DNA from: Chloroflexota bacterium
GTDB taxonomy: Bacteria > Chloroflexota > UBA6077 > JACCZL01
Direction: 5' to 3'
DNA: 64,000 bases
Assembly: GCA_020845495.1 (NCBI GenBank)
Contig: JADLFM010000241.1
Span: 1-64,000 of the forward strand
Made by a program: the position numbers and the translations under genes. The first letter of the stretch is position 1; every line of letters starts with the position of its first letter. The notes under the pieces are model-generated. The model was not told the origin of the DNA and ran no database searches. It saw nothing but the letters and a program-made list of their open reading frames with translations. This document shows, piece after piece, positions 53,009-63,272 of the stretch.

Positions 53009-54100
53009 ATGTCGGGCTGGATGATCGCGGCCGGCATCCTGGTACCGGCGGCGCTCGCGGTCTGGTTCCTGTCGCTGCCGGACTGGCTGGTGTTCTCGGT
53101 CTCGGCGGCCGCACTCGTCCCGGTTGCGGGCCTGATGGGCCAGGCGACTGAACACCTCGCCCATCATCTAGGGGCGCGGGCGGGCGGCCTACTGAACGCG
53201 ACGTTCGGGAACGCCTCCGAACTGATCATCACCTCGTTTGCCATCCAGCGGGGCCTGCTGACGTTGGCGAAGGCGTCCATCACCGGCTCGATCATCGGCA
53301 ACACGCTGCTGGTGCTCGGGATGTCGCTGGTGGCCGGCGGCTTGCGCCACGGCAGGCAACACTATGAAGGCCGCGACGCCAGCCTCACCGCCGCGATGAT
53401 GATCCTCGCCGTGGCTGGGCTGTACCTGCCGGCTACCTTCGCCCACTCACTGCCAGTACCGGGCATCATCGAGGAATTGAGCCTGCTGATGGCCGGGGTC
53501 CTGCTCCTGACCTATTTTGCCTACCTTACCTACACCGTCTTCCTCAGCCAGCCGCGACTGGCAGGCTCAGGCAAGTGCCAGCATGCCGGCACGGAGCAGC
53601 CGGCATCATCCGAAGATAGCGACGAGGGCTGGGGCGTCTGGAAGGCGTTGGGGGTGCTCGCCGCGGCGACCGTCGGCGCCGCCATCGCGAGCGAACTGCT
53701 CGTCGGCACGGTGGAGCCGGTCTCGCGCGAGTACGGCCTGACGGAGTTCTTCATCGGCGTCATCATCGTGCCGATCATTGGGAACGCCGCTGAGCATTTC
53801 ACCGCGCTGAAGATGGCCTGGAACAACCGCCTGGACGTGACGCTGGCGATCGCGGCCGGTTCGAGCACCCAGATCGCCCTCTTCGTTGGGCCGGCGTTGG
53901 TGTTCTTCAGCCTCGTCCTCGGACATCCGTTGAACCTGATCTTCACGCCGCTCGAACTGGTGATCCTCGGGCTAACGACCGCAATCTTCGCCTACATCTG
54001 TCTGGATGGCGAGTCCAACTGGCTGGAGGGCGTGCAGCTTCTGGCGATCTACCTCATGGCTGGAATGGCATTCTTCCTCCTCGCAAAGACCCCGAGCTGA
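53009..54100 (+). CDS. Ca2+/H+ antiporter (CaCA superfamily, CAX type)
   Basis: 363 residues, about 11 helices in two inverted halves. The two alpha-repeat motifs are GNASELII (68-73, E71) and GNAAEHFTALK near 256, whose Glu residues bind the cation. The inter-repeat loop after helix 5 is acidic (EQPASSEDSDEG). Exports calcium in exchange for protons. AAGAGG precedes the ATG. A 20-bp hairpin follows the stop and separates it from a convergent gene. Confidence 0.95.
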   Translation: MSGWMIAAGILVPAALAVWFLSLPDWLVFSVSAAALVPVAGLMGQATEHLAHHLGARAGGLLNATFGNASELIITSFAIQRGLLTLAKASITGSIIGNTLLVLGMSLVAGGLRHGRQHYEGRDASLTAAMMILAVAGLYLPATFAHSLPVPGIIEELSLLMAGVLLLTYFAYLTYTVFLSQPRLAGSGKCQHAGTEQPASSEDSDEGWGVWKALGVLAAATVGAAIASELLVGTVEPVSREYGLTEFFIGVIIVPIIGNAAEHFTALKMAWNNRLDVTLAIAAGSSTQIALFVGPALVFFSLVLGHPLNLIFTPLELVILGLTTAIFAYICLDGESNWLEGVQLLAIYLMAGMAFFLLAKTPS

Positions 54101-54120
54101 GAAGACTCCTGGCAGACTGG

Positions 54121-54169
54121 CCTCGGCTGACCGGCCGTGCCGCTCCTCTGCACGGCCGGTCAGCCGAGG
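54121..54169. terminator. Bidirectional hairpin terminator, 20-bp perfect stem
   Basis: Arms 54121-54140 and 54150-54169 are perfectly complementary with a 9-nt loop. It lies between the stops of the Ca2+/H+ antiporter (plus) and the aldo/keto reductase (minus), 20 and 12 nt away. No T-run on either side. Confidence 0.8.
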
Positions 54170-54181
54170 GGCGCCGGTCGG

Positions 54182-55123
54182 CTAGAACGAGGCGTTACGT
54201 GAGACCGGCGCGAACGTCGCGATGGCGCGCTCGATGCGATCCGGCGGCAGGCCCGGCCCGAGGATCGCCCGCACGTTCTCTTCCAGGTGCTCCAGCCGGC
54301 CGGTACCGGTCAGCACGCACCCGACGGCTGGATGGGCTGCTGCGAACTTATAGGCGGCCGCCGGGATAGTGTCGGCCCAGGGGCCGAGCAGCCAGCCCAA
54401 CGGATCGTGGTCCGGCACGGCGTCACGTGGAAGGATGCCCTGGTCCTTCCACTCGCCCACGACTTCGCGGATTCGTTCGGGGCGGAGCAGGACACCGCGC
54501 ACGGCGCACATGATGACGACGCCGATGTCGTCGGCCAGGGCGCGCGGCAGCACGTGGTGAGCTGGGGCTGGCGAGAGCACGTTGTAGCCGACCATGATGA
54601 CGTCGAACAGCCCGAGCGGCAGGACCGCCTGAAGGGCGCCGTGGGCGTGATCATCCTGGAAGTTCTCGGTGACGCCGAGGAAGCGGATCAGCCCGTCGCG
54701 GCGCGCCTGTTCGAGCGGCTCACGGAAACGCTCCAACACCCGCGCATGCCACTCTGGCCGGACGCCGTGGAGGTACAGCACCTCGAGGCGATCGGTGCGC
54801 AGCCGGCGCAGGCTTTCCTCCAGGGAGGTGCGGAGCGCGTCAGACGGCATGAGCGCGCCATCCTGAACCGGCATGAATTTGGTGCAGAGGGAGTAGCTCT
54901 CACGCGAGACGCCGTCCAGGGCGGTCCCAAGCAGCGCTTCGCTCTCGCCGTAGGCCGGCGCGGTGTCGATCAGATTGATGCCGAGGTCGAGCGCCCGCCG
55001 GACGATCCGGGTGACGTCTTGCTGCGCCAGCCCATGGGCCTGTCCGAGGCGGCTGCGTCCGCCGGAGCCCAGCCCCACGAGCGATACGTTCAGGTTCGTT
55101 CTTCCCAGGCGACGAAACTCCAC
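54182..55123 (-). CDS. Aldo/keto reductase
   Basis: 313 residues from GTG 55123, preferred because GGAAGGACAGGGA lies upstream and family similarity starts with VEFRRLGRTNLNVS; an ATG at 55177 would add 18 residues without a ribosome site. Tetrad D53 and Y58 (NLIDTAPAYGES), K82 (LCTKF), H119 (VLYLHGV). It resembles L-fucose/galactose dehydrogenase-like members in the C-terminal GCVLTGTGRLEHLEENV. It may be related to the GDP-fucose gene at 57963, but the genes are not co-transcribed. Substrate unproven. Confidence 0.9.
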   Translation of the reverse strand: MEFRRLGRTNLNVSLVGLGSGGRSRLGQAHGLAQQDVTRIVRRALDLGINLIDTAPAYGESEALLGTALDGVSRESYSLCTKFMPVQDGALMPSDALRTSLEESLRRLRTDRLEVLYLHGVRPEWHARVLERFREPLEQARRDGLIRFLGVTENFQDDHAHGALQAVLPLGLFDVIMVGYNVLSPAPAHHVLPRALADDIGVVIMCAVRGVLLRPERIREVVGEWKDQGILPRDAVPDHDPLGWLLGPWADTIPAAAYKFAAAHPAVGCVLTGTGRLEHLEENVRAILGPGLPPDRIERAIATFAPVSRNASF

Positions 55124-55221
55124 GGTCCCTGTCCTTCCGTTCGCGCCCGCCGTGGGATGGCGGGGCGTCCGGGGCATGGTAGCCCGGCCCGGGGCCGCAC
55201 CTTTACCCCGGCGCTAGCCGC

Positions 55222-55938
55222 TCACCCTCGGTCAGGGAATGACCGCGCGGGCGGGGGCGTTCCGTGGGTGCGCCGCCGCGAGAACCAGATCGTCAGCAGC
55301 AGGTAGTAGACCGGGAAGGCGAGGCTCGCCCAGGCGAGCCAACCTGGCGGCTCCGGCAGCAGGATCAATGCAAGCATGGCAGCGCCCCAGAGCCACCCGA
55401 GCGTCAGGGTCAGGCTGCGGAGAGTACGCGTCTTGGTAGGGTAGGGATAGCGGATCGGCACGAAGACCATGACGCTCAAGGAAAGGACGATCGCCGTGTT
55501 AAAGGAGGACGGCGAGCCGAAGATGAAGAGGTAGAAGCCGACCAGACTCCAGTACGATGGGAAGCCCAGGAAGAAGTCGTCGTCCGTCTTCGCCTGCGTC
55601 TGGGCGAAGCCGTAGCCACTCGCCAGGAGCGGCGCCGGCGTCACCCAGAGGGGGAGCAAGCCAGCCTGCACCAGCAGGATCACCGGCACGATGACCCAGC
55701 AGAAGTAGTCGACGATGTCGTCCAGGCGACGGCCGTCGACCCGGGGCAACACCTCGCTGACCCGGACGCGCCGGGCCAGCATCCCATCTGTCGAGTCGAT
55801 GGCGACCGTGACGGCGAGCAGGAGCCAGGCCCGCCGGAAATCGCCGTCGATGATGGCGAAGACCGACCAGACGCCGAGCGGCGCGCTGAGCGCGGTATAG
55901 AGATGGACCGCCCAGGCGGCGACAACCCGACCCGGCAT
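55222..55938 (-). CDS. pcs: CDP-alcohol phosphatidyltransferase, likely phosphatidylcholine synthase
   Basis: 238 residues, about eight membrane helices. The catalytic motif is D48-x2-D51-G52-x2-A55-R56 then, after an insertion of 12 residues, G69-x3-D73-x3-D77. The longer spacing and the LPRVDGRRLDDIVDY segment are what I recall of phosphatidylcholine synthase (Pcs), which joins choline to CDP-diacylglycerol, rather than PgsA or PssA, which have eight residues there. It begins 9 nt after the NDH-2 stop and is co-transcribed with it. Phosphatidylcholine in this group would be notable. Confidence 0.78.
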   Translation of the reverse strand: MPGRVVAAWAVHLYTALSAPLGVWSVFAIIDGDFRRAWLLLAVTVAIDSTDGMLARRVRVSEVLPRVDGRRLDDIVDYFCWVIVPVILLVQAGLLPLWVTPAPLLASGYGFAQTQAKTDDDFFLGFPSYWSLVGFYLFIFGSPSSFNTAIVLSLSVMVFVPIRYPYPTKTRTLRSLTLTLGWLWGAAMLALILLPEPPGWLAWASLAFPVYYLLLTIWFSRRRTHGTPPPARSFPDRG

Positions 55939-55947
55939 CTCGTGGTC

Positions 55948-57561
55948 TCAGCGCCGGGTGCCACGTCGGGGCAACGGCACGTCCGGGTGTGGAGGGGTGT
56001 CTGACGATTCCGGGCGCGCTGCCGCAGGCGCCCCGTCTGGATGCGGTGGAGCGTCCGAAGGCTCTGGCTGGCGCGGGACCGCCGGAGCGTCGGCACGTGG
56101 CATGGGTGACGGTGGAAGCGGGGAAGCAGACTGCTCCTCGGCGACGGCCCCAACCTCCGCAGCCTCCAGAGCACCCGATGGCCGGCGATCCGCCATCGAA
56201 CTGCCTGTCAGGACAGTGTCGACCGCCAGTGAGCGCCGCGGGCCGCTGATGACGCGCACCACCGAGTCGAATCGCACGTAGGCGTAGGCCCAATCGAGCA
56301 GCGCCACCAGTCGGTTCCGGAACCCGATCAGTTCCCACAGGTGCAACCCGAGCCACATGGCCCAGGCGACCAGTCCGGTCAGGCAGAGGTGTGGCAAGGG
56401 AAGCCAGCGAAACGGCCCCCAGCGCAGGAACGGCAACAGGTTGCGGATCGCGTTCGGGGGAAAACTCGCTATGGCGGCAGCCCGTCCGATCGTCGCCATC
56501 GTGCCGGGATCGCGGTAGCGGAAGGGCGGGGCCGGCCGGCCTCGCTCGCGGCCGAGGGTGATAACCTTCGCGACGTAACTGCCCTGCTGGATCGCCGGCG
56601 TCGCCAACTGCGGAAGAGGGGCGCCATCCTGTTCTCGGTAGGCGAGATCGCCGATCACGAAGACCTCGGGACGATCGGCGAGGCTGAGGTCCGGCCCGAC
56701 GACGAGCCGCCCGGCCCGCGCCTTCGGGACGTCAAGGGCACGGGCGAGTGGCGCCGCTCGCACGCCGGCCGACCAGAGCAGGGTACCGGCCCGAAGCATC
56801 GAGCCATCCTTGAGGGTCACCCGATCGCCCTGGACGTCCGACATGGCCGTCCCGAGCCGTATCTCGACGCCAAGCTCGTTCAGCCGCTCGAGCCCGTACC
56901 GTTGCAAATCGGGCGGGAAGGTTCCAAAGACACTCTCACCGGCTTCGATCAGGATGACTCGCCCCTGCTCGGACTGAAGGTCCGGGTAGTCGTGGTGGAG
57001 CGAATGTCGCAGCAATTCAGCGACTGCCCCAGTGAACTCGACGCCGGTCGGGCCGCCACCCACCACCACGAAGGTCAGCAGGATGTGACGGGCTTCTGGG
57101 TCGCGCTCTTCATTGGCGCGCTCGAGGGCACTCAGGATGTGGTTCCGGAGCGCCAGCGCATCGTCCAGATGCTTCAGGTCGAATGCCTGCTGCTCCACCT
57201 GGGTCTGCCCAAAGAAGTTCGTCACCGAGCCCGCCGCCAGGATCAGGTAGTCGTACGAGATCGGACCGTTCGTAGTATGGACCTCACGGCCTTCGAAGTC
57301 GACGTCGTGGACCTCGGCAAGCCGGAAGCGGACGTCGGGCCAGTTTCGGATGATCGTTCGGACGGGTGCGGTGATGGCACCCGGATCCAGGCCGCCGATC
57401 GCGACCTGATACAGCAGCGGTTGGAACAGATGGTAGTTCTGGCGGTCGACCAGGATGACGTCGAGGCCGTGACCGTTGAGCGCGCGGGCTGCGCGCAGCC
57501 CGCCGAAGCCGGCCCCCACGATGACCACGCGCGTGCGCCGACCTGGAGTGAATGTCGTCAT
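55948..57561 (-). CDS. ndh: Type II NADH dehydrogenase with Pro-rich C-terminal tail
   Basis: 537 residues from ATG 57561 (GGGAG upstream; the frame is open to 57615). FAD site VVIVGAGFGGL (13-22), NADH site FVVVGGGPTGVEF, and APVRTIIR, LILAAGSVTNFFG, and the AxxIQQG quinone-side segment (ATPAIQQGSYVAK). A hydrophobic stretch LPHLCLTGLVAWAMWLGLHLWELIGF anchors it to the membrane. Transfers electrons from NADH to quinone without proton pumping. The last 90 residues are an extra Pro/Asp/Ser tail with imperfect repeats of SDAPPHPDG. First gene of an operon with the Pcs-like gene. Confidence 0.92.
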   Translation of the reverse strand: MTTFTPGRRTRVVIVGAGFGGLRAARALNGHGLDVILVDRQNYHLFQPLLYQVAIGGLDPGAITAPVRTIIRNWPDVRFRLAEVHDVDFEGREVHTTNGPISYDYLILAAGSVTNFFGQTQVEQQAFDLKHLDDALALRNHILSALERANEERDPEARHILLTFVVVGGGPTGVEFTGAVAELLRHSLHHDYPDLQSEQGRVILIEAGESVFGTFPPDLQRYGLERLNELGVEIRLGTAMSDVQGDRVTLKDGSMLRAGTLLWSAGVRAAPLARALDVPKARAGRLVVGPDLSLADRPEVFVIGDLAYREQDGAPLPQLATPAIQQGSYVAKVITLGRERGRPAPPFRYRDPGTMATIGRAAAIASFPPNAIRNLLPFLRWGPFRWLPLPHLCLTGLVAWAMWLGLHLWELIGFRNRLVALLDWAYAYVRFDSVVRVISGPRRSLAVDTVLTGSSMADRRPSGALEAAEVGAVAEEQSASPLPPSPMPRADAPAVPRQPEPSDAPPHPDGAPAAARPESSDTPPHPDVPLPRRGTRR

Positions 57562-58925
<1,364 letters not shown>

Positions 58926-59228
58926 GGGCGCTGGCAGCCCTGTCCATACGCCCCACGCCACCTCAGAGAGGGCGGAGCGGCCTGTGACGAGCGGTCCGCT
59001 TCAGGTTCGTAGATGCTGGGGCCACTGGCCCCTGGTTCTACCCGGGTTGTCCCCCTCGCCCGGCACTTCCCGTGTACCCCGCCAGTCCCCCTGTACGCCG
59101 CCTGCCCCCGTGTCTGGGCGACAGGACAGAACCTGGGTGAGCGTGCGCTTGCCTGGAGCGCGCGGAGACGAGCGTCTACCTGACAGAAGGGGATTGCGGT
59201 ACACCTCGTGGCGTACAATCTCACCACT
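58926..59228. other. 303-nt region upstream of the HMT/MTHFR gene
   Basis: I looked for a SAM-I, SAM-II or SAH riboswitch consensus and did not find one. A short GGGGCC / GGCCCC hairpin lies near 59025-59040. TACAAT at 59214-59219 is 10 nt before ATG 59229 and could be a -10 box giving a leaderless message. Confidence 0.4.
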
Positions 59229-61130
59229 ATGAGAAGCCCCTTCCTCGAGAGGCTGGAGCGCGGCCCGATCCTCGCCGATGGTGCGATGGGTACGATGCTC
59301 TATTCCCGTGGTATCCCCTACGAGCGCTGCTTCGATGAGTTGAACCTGACCGAGCCCGGGCTGGTCCAGCGGATCCATCGGGAGTACATCCGCGCCGGCG
59401 CCGAGTTGATCGAGACGAACACCTACGGCGCGAATCGCTTCAAGCTCGCGGCGTTTGGCCTCGAGGACCGGGTGCGGGACATCAACTTCCGGGCGGTGAA
59501 GATCGCGCGGGAGGCCCGCGAGGAGTGCGGCGAGACGGTCTTTCTGGCCGGCGCCATTGGACCGCTGGGGCAGGCCGTCGAGCCGCTCGGGACGATCTCG
59601 GCGCCTGACGCGCGGGCTGCATTCCGGGAGCAGGCCGATGCGCTGCTGGAGGCCGGGGCCGACCTGATCGTCCTCGAGACATTCGGCGACCTGCTGGAGC
59701 TTCAAGAGGCCGTCCGAGCCGTTCAGGATGCGTCGGACTTGCCCATCGTCGCGCAGGTGAGCCTGACCGACGACGGGCGCATGCTGACCGGCGAGAGCCC
59801 GGCCGACGTGGCGCGAGTGCTGACCAGCCACCGGGTAGACGTCATCGGTGTGAACTGTGGGGTCGGCCCCCAGAGCACCTACGATGCCGTCCGCCAGATG
59901 GCGCTGCCGCTCTTCGCGCAGTTGTCGGCCATGCCGAACGCGGGCGCGCCGAGCCGGCTCGATGGACGCTACGTCTACTTCTCGACGCCCGAGTACTTCG
60001 GCGAGTACGCGCGCCACTTCGTCGACTCCGGGGTACGGCTGCTCGGCGGCTGTTGCGGAACGATGCCGCAGCACATTGCCGCTATGCGGAGCGCACTCGC
60101 GGAGTACAGTGCCACCGCCGCGCTCCCGACGATCTTCCCGGTCGCCACGCCCCCCCCACCGCCCGAGACGATCGAATCGGCGGTCAGCGTCGAGCCGACG
60201 CCACTTCAGAGCGCACTTGCTCAGAAGCGTTTCGTGATCAGCGTCGAACTTGACCCTCCGAAGGGGTTGAATCCGTCGAAGGTCATGCACGGCGCGTCGC
60301 TCCTCGGCGAGGCCGGGGTCGATTGCATCAACATCGGTGACAGTCCGATGGCGCGGGTGCGGATGGGCTGCGTCAGCCTGGCACTGCACATTCAGCGGCG
60401 CGTCGGCCTGGACACGATCATCCACTTCACCACGCGTGACCGCAACTTGATGGCGCTCCAGTCGGAGCTACTGGGAGCGCACTCGCACGGCATCCGCAAC
60501 ATCCTGGCGCTGACCGGCGATCCGCCCCGGATGGGTAACCTTCCACACGCCAAAGGCGTCTGGGACGTCGACTCGATCGGACTGATACGGATCCTGAAGC
60601 GGATGAACGAGGGCCAGGACTGGGCCGGTAACTCGATCGGTATGGCGGCACAGTTCCACGTCGGGTGCGCGGTGAACCCGGTCGCCGACGATCTGGAGCT
60701 CGAGCTCGACCGCTTCTATCAGAAGATCGAGGCCGGCGCGGACTACGTGATGGCCCAGCCGCTCTACGATATGGAGCAGTTGCACGCGTTCCTGGATCGT
60801 GTGGGCAAGATCCCGATCCCGTTCCTGCTTGGCATCATGCCGCTCCAGAGCTACCGCCACGCCGAGTTCTTGCACCACGAGCTACCAGGCGTCTCGATCC
60901 CAGACCACCTCCGCGAGCGCATGCGGCTGGCCGGCGACCGCGGCATCGAAGAGGGGATTCGCCAGTCCCAGGAGTTCCTGGCCGAGGCCCAGGCATGGTG
61001 CGACGGCACCTATCTGATGCCGTCGTTCGGCCGCTACGAGATGGTGGCCGAACTGGTGAAGGTCATCAACCGCCGCTCGCCGGCCGACACGGCGGCATCG
61101 TCGCCAGAGCATCGGCTACCGGGCTCATAG
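59229..61130 (+). CDS. Bifunctional homocysteine S-methyltransferase / methylenetetrahydrofolate reductase
   Basis: 633 residues (YitJ-like). Residues 1-295 are a homocysteine methyltransferase with ILADGAMGTMLYSRG, ETNTYGANRF and the zinc motif GGCCG near residue 273. Residues 340-615 are a MetF-like FAD/NADH barrel (KRFVISVELDPPKGLNP, THSHGIRNILALTGDPPRM). No cobalamin domain. The fused pair makes methyl-THF and moves methyl to homocysteine. ATG 59229 lacks a Shine-Dalgarno sequence; GTG 59208 is possible but its nearest purine tract is too far. A leaderless start is plausible. Confidence 0.94.
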   Translation: MRSPFLERLERGPILADGAMGTMLYSRGIPYERCFDELNLTEPGLVQRIHREYIRAGAELIETNTYGANRFKLAAFGLEDRVRDINFRAVKIAREAREECGETVFLAGAIGPLGQAVEPLGTISAPDARAAFREQADALLEAGADLIVLETFGDLLELQEAVRAVQDASDLPIVAQVSLTDDGRMLTGESPADVARVLTSHRVDVIGVNCGVGPQSTYDAVRQMALPLFAQLSAMPNAGAPSRLDGRYVYFSTPEYFGEYARHFVDSGVRLLGGCCGTMPQHIAAMRSALAEYSATAALPTIFPVATPPPPPETIESAVSVEPTPLQSALAQKRFVISVELDPPKGLNPSKVMHGASLLGEAGVDCINIGDSPMARVRMGCVSLALHIQRRVGLDTIIHFTTRDRNLMALQSELLGAHSHGIRNILALTGDPPRMGNLPHAKGVWDVDSIGLIRILKRMNEGQDWAGNSIGMAAQFHVGCAVNPVADDLELELDRFYQKIEAGADYVMAQPLYDMEQLHAFLDRVGKIPIPFLLGIMPLQSYRHAEFLHHELPGVSIPDHLRERMRLAGDRGIEEGIRQSQEFLAEAQAWCDGTYLMPSFGRYEMVAELVKVINRRSPADTAASSPEHRLPGS

Positions 61131-61310
61131 ACGGGAGCGCGGTTCGGTCCGGCGGGCGGCGCCCTGATTGAGGTCGAGAGCGGCCGACTCCTGCTCCGGC
61201 ACCAGCGGCGAGGGTAGAAGGCCGTACGTTCCCTAACCGTCCAGAGCCGTGCATAACCGGCGCCCTCGGGACAGTCTTGCGCCGTGGGGCTGCCCACAGC
61301 GTGGAAGGAA

Positions 61311-61340
61311 CCGGGGCGCCGCCTCCAATCGGCGCCCCGG
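61311..61340. terminator. Bidirectional hairpin terminator
   Basis: Perfect 11-bp GC stem (61311-61321 / 61330-61340) with an 8-nt loop, between the convergent HMT/MTHFR and hemerythrin genes. Confidence 0.7.
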
Positions 61341-61381
61341 CGCCCCCAGACACGGAGAGCGCGGGTGTTTCCTCCGGTGTG

Positions 61382-61939
61382 TCAGCGTGCCGGGGCCAGC
61401 CACGGCGTGATGCGCGCGGGCAGGCCGTCGAGCATCCCATGCAGCCGCTCGTGGACACCTGGTCCGATCTTCTCGATTTCGATCCGCTCGAACGCCTCGA
61501 TCAGATCGCGGTCGTGGGGCGCCAACGCGGCGATGGCGGGCAACAGTTCGCGGTTCTCCAGGTCGATGTGCTCGCGCAGGAAGGCCGTGTAGGCACGCGC
61601 CGCACCGGCCAGCCGGGCACCGGACACGCTGTCGCCAGGCTGGTAGCCGTTGACGGCCGCGACGTACGCCTCTACCAGCCGGCGACCATCGACGTGCTGA
61701 GCTTCGAGCCGCTGGACCAGCGCTACACCCTCGGGCGACGTCAGACGCGGAAACAGTTCGCCCTCTTCCTTGCCGTGGTGGCAGCGGTCGACGAAGACCG
61801 AGAAGAACGCACCAACGTCGGTGAAGACGTCCTTCGGGACCGGTGCGCCCCGCTCGGCCGCGCCCGTCGCCTGCTCCAACAGCGCGAGGACGCCCAGGAC
61901 GGCGTCGTGCTCGCCCTTCAACGTGTCGATCGTCTGCAT
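61382..61939 (-). CDS. Hemerythrin HHE-domain protein
   Basis: 185-residue four-helix bundle with di-iron ligands spread as expected: H11 (KGEHDAVL), H54/H55-x3-E59 (CHHGKEEGELFP), H82 (EAQHVDG), and H124-x3-E128 (REHIDLENREL). Such proteins bind O2, or repair nitrosated iron centres as in YtfE/RIC. It is the last of a minus-strand set with a DUF1858-like protein, a Crp regulator and an NnrS-like membrane protein, which favours an oxygen or nitric oxide response (inference). Confidence 0.93.
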   Translation of the reverse strand: MQTIDTLKGEHDAVLGVLALLEQATGAAERGAPVPKDVFTDVGAFFSVFVDRCHHGKEEGELFPRLTSPEGVALVQRLEAQHVDGRRLVEAYVAAVNGYQPGDSVSGARLAGAARAYTAFLREHIDLENRELLPAIAALAPHDRDLIEAFERIEIEKIGPGVHERLHGMLDGLPARITPWLAPAR

Positions 61940-62085
61940 GTCGTCTCTCCATCGGTGTCTGGTAATCCAGGCTGTACGAGCGGCGGCACTGTGGACGTCG
62001 ATCCACAGTGCGCTGGCTCAGTCAGCCGGTATTGGCGTAGGTAGTATGCGCTGGCTCAGTGAATGCTGACGCAGTTGCCGCCGGC

Positions 62086-62379
62086 TCAGGCCGCGGCCCA
62101 GGCCATCTCAGCGCGGCTCGCCTCTTCGGCGTCGATGGCCGCGTTCAACTCGTCCATCAATGCGACGCTGTCGTCGATGTGGCAGACCAACTCCACGTCG
62201 GCCAGCATGTATTCGATGTGGTGTTCGTCGGTACACTCGATGGTGGGTTGGCAACCGTGCCGCTCGAAGATCTCGGCGGCTCCCATTACCGTGAACAACG
62301 CCTCTCCGACCGTCGTTTCCAGGGTCACGTGGTACGCATCCTCGGCGTCGGTAGCGACGTCCTCAACGTACTCGTCCAT
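62086..62379 (-). CDS. DUF1858/ScdA_N-like small protein
   Basis: 97 residues from ATG 62379 (GGGAGG 5 nt upstream). The core TTVGEALFTVMGAAEIFERHGCQPTIECTDEHHIEYMLADVELVCHID resembles the DUF1858/ScdA N-terminal domain (TVGE...A..VFE..G), which often precedes hemerythrin-like domains in iron-sulfur repair proteins. It carries three Cys and an HH pair that may bind metal. Here it is a separate gene 146 nt upstream of the hemerythrin gene, as if an ScdA-like protein were split. The longer frame to 62673 crosses a tandem repeat and is not used. Confidence 0.75.
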   Translation of the reverse strand: MDEYVEDVATDAEDAYHVTLETTVGEALFTVMGAAEIFERHGCQPTIECTDEHHIEYMLADVELVCHIDDSVALMDELNAAIDAEEASRAEMAWAAA

Positions 62380-62504
62380 CGCGGCCTCCCAACGTTCTCG
62401 TGTCACGGTCAGTATCGACCTGACTGGCGGGCTGCCGCCTTGACGTACGTCAAGTCTTGGGGCCAACTTCTGAGCGCGCTCAGAACTGGATTCAGGAGAC
62501 TGCC

Positions 62505-62556
62505 TCGGCTCGTTGGCTCGGCTCGTTGGCTCGGCTCGTTGGCTCGGCTCGTTGGC
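62505..62556 (+). repeat. Tandem repeat: 13-bp unit, 4 copies
   Basis: Unit TCGGCTCGTTGGC repeated exactly at 62505, 62518, 62531 and 62544. It lies in the 205-nt gap between the Crp gene and the DUF1858-like gene, where the latter's promoter is expected. Confidence 0.96.
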
Positions 62557-62584
62557 TCGGCCCGGTGCCTCGGCCTGCTGGCAG

Positions 62585-63262
62585 TCAGCCGTCGGCCAGG
62601 TGGCGCAGGCGGTCAGGATCGAGCAGGACGACGGTTCTCGACCGCTCCTGACGGAGGATGCCCTCGGCCGCAAGCGACTTGAGACGGCGGCTCAGGCTCT
62701 CTGGGGTGGTCCCGATCCGCGCGGCGATCTCGGTCCACGGTACCGTCAGTCGAACCTTGATGCCGTCGTGAGTCCGCTCGCCGTCCTCGGCCGCCCGGAG
62801 AAGCTCCCCGGCGAGACGCTGACTGACGTCGCGCAGGCCGAGGTCGCCGATAGCGCGTTCGGCGGTGGTCAGGCGTTGGGCGAGCGCCTCCATCAGCCGA
62901 ACCGCGACGTCGGGGTAGCGGCCGATCAGATCGTGCATGGCCTGCCGGCTCACCAGGCAGACGTCAGATGGCTCGAGCGCGACGAAATCACCCTCGTAGT
63001 GGGCCACTGTAAAGAGTGCCAGCTCGCCCAGGAACTCGCCCGGCCCCAGCGTCCGAAGCACCTGCTCCCGCCCGCCGCTCGCGGACTGCACCAGCTTCAG
63101 CCGCCCGTTCGCGACGACCGTCAGGTGCTCGACCGGGTCGCCGGTCAGCGCGAGAATCTCGCCCCGCTCGACGTGGCGGTGCCGCATCGAGCGCCCAAGC
63201 TCGGCCATCGCCTCGGCTGGGAGCACGCGCAGGTAGGGGACGCCGGCCGCGCAGGTCGGCAT
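62585..63262 (-). CDS. Crp/Fnr family transcriptional regulator
   Basis: 225 residues from ATG 63262 (GTG 63271 possible). An N-terminal cyclic-nucleotide-binding-type barrel (RHVERGEILALTGDPVEHLTVVANGRLKLVQ, GPGEFLGELALF) and a C-terminal winged helix (VPWTEIAARIGTTPESLSRRLKSLAAEGIL). No Cys cluster as in Fnr and only one Cys near the N-terminus, so an iron-sulfur oxygen sensor is unlikely; haem-based (Dnr-like) or cyclic nucleotide sensing remain. It starts 10 nt after the NnrS-like stop, so they form an operon, and it is a likely regulator of the hemerythrin group. Confidence 0.92.
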   Translation of the reverse strand: MPTCAAGVPYLRVLPAEAMAELGRSMRHRHVERGEILALTGDPVEHLTVVANGRLKLVQSASGGREQVLRTLGPGEFLGELALFTVAHYEGDFVALEPSDVCLVSRQAMHDLIGRYPDVAVRLMEALAQRLTTAERAIGDLGLRDVSQRLAGELLRAAEDGERTHDGIKVRLTVPWTEIAARIGTTPESLSRRLKSLAAEGILRQERSRTVVLLDPDRLRHLADG

Positions 63263-63272
63263 GTCGACCACG

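Noticed and set aside
52606..53151. 181-codon ORF with a signal-peptide-like start
   Set aside because: It overlaps the Ca2+/H+ antiporter start and becomes Arg/Pro-rich shadow sequence after about 45 codons.
58926..59228. Possible SAM riboswitch before the methionine-synthesis gene
   Set aside because: No SAM-I or SAM-II consensus core was found; only a short GC hairpin.
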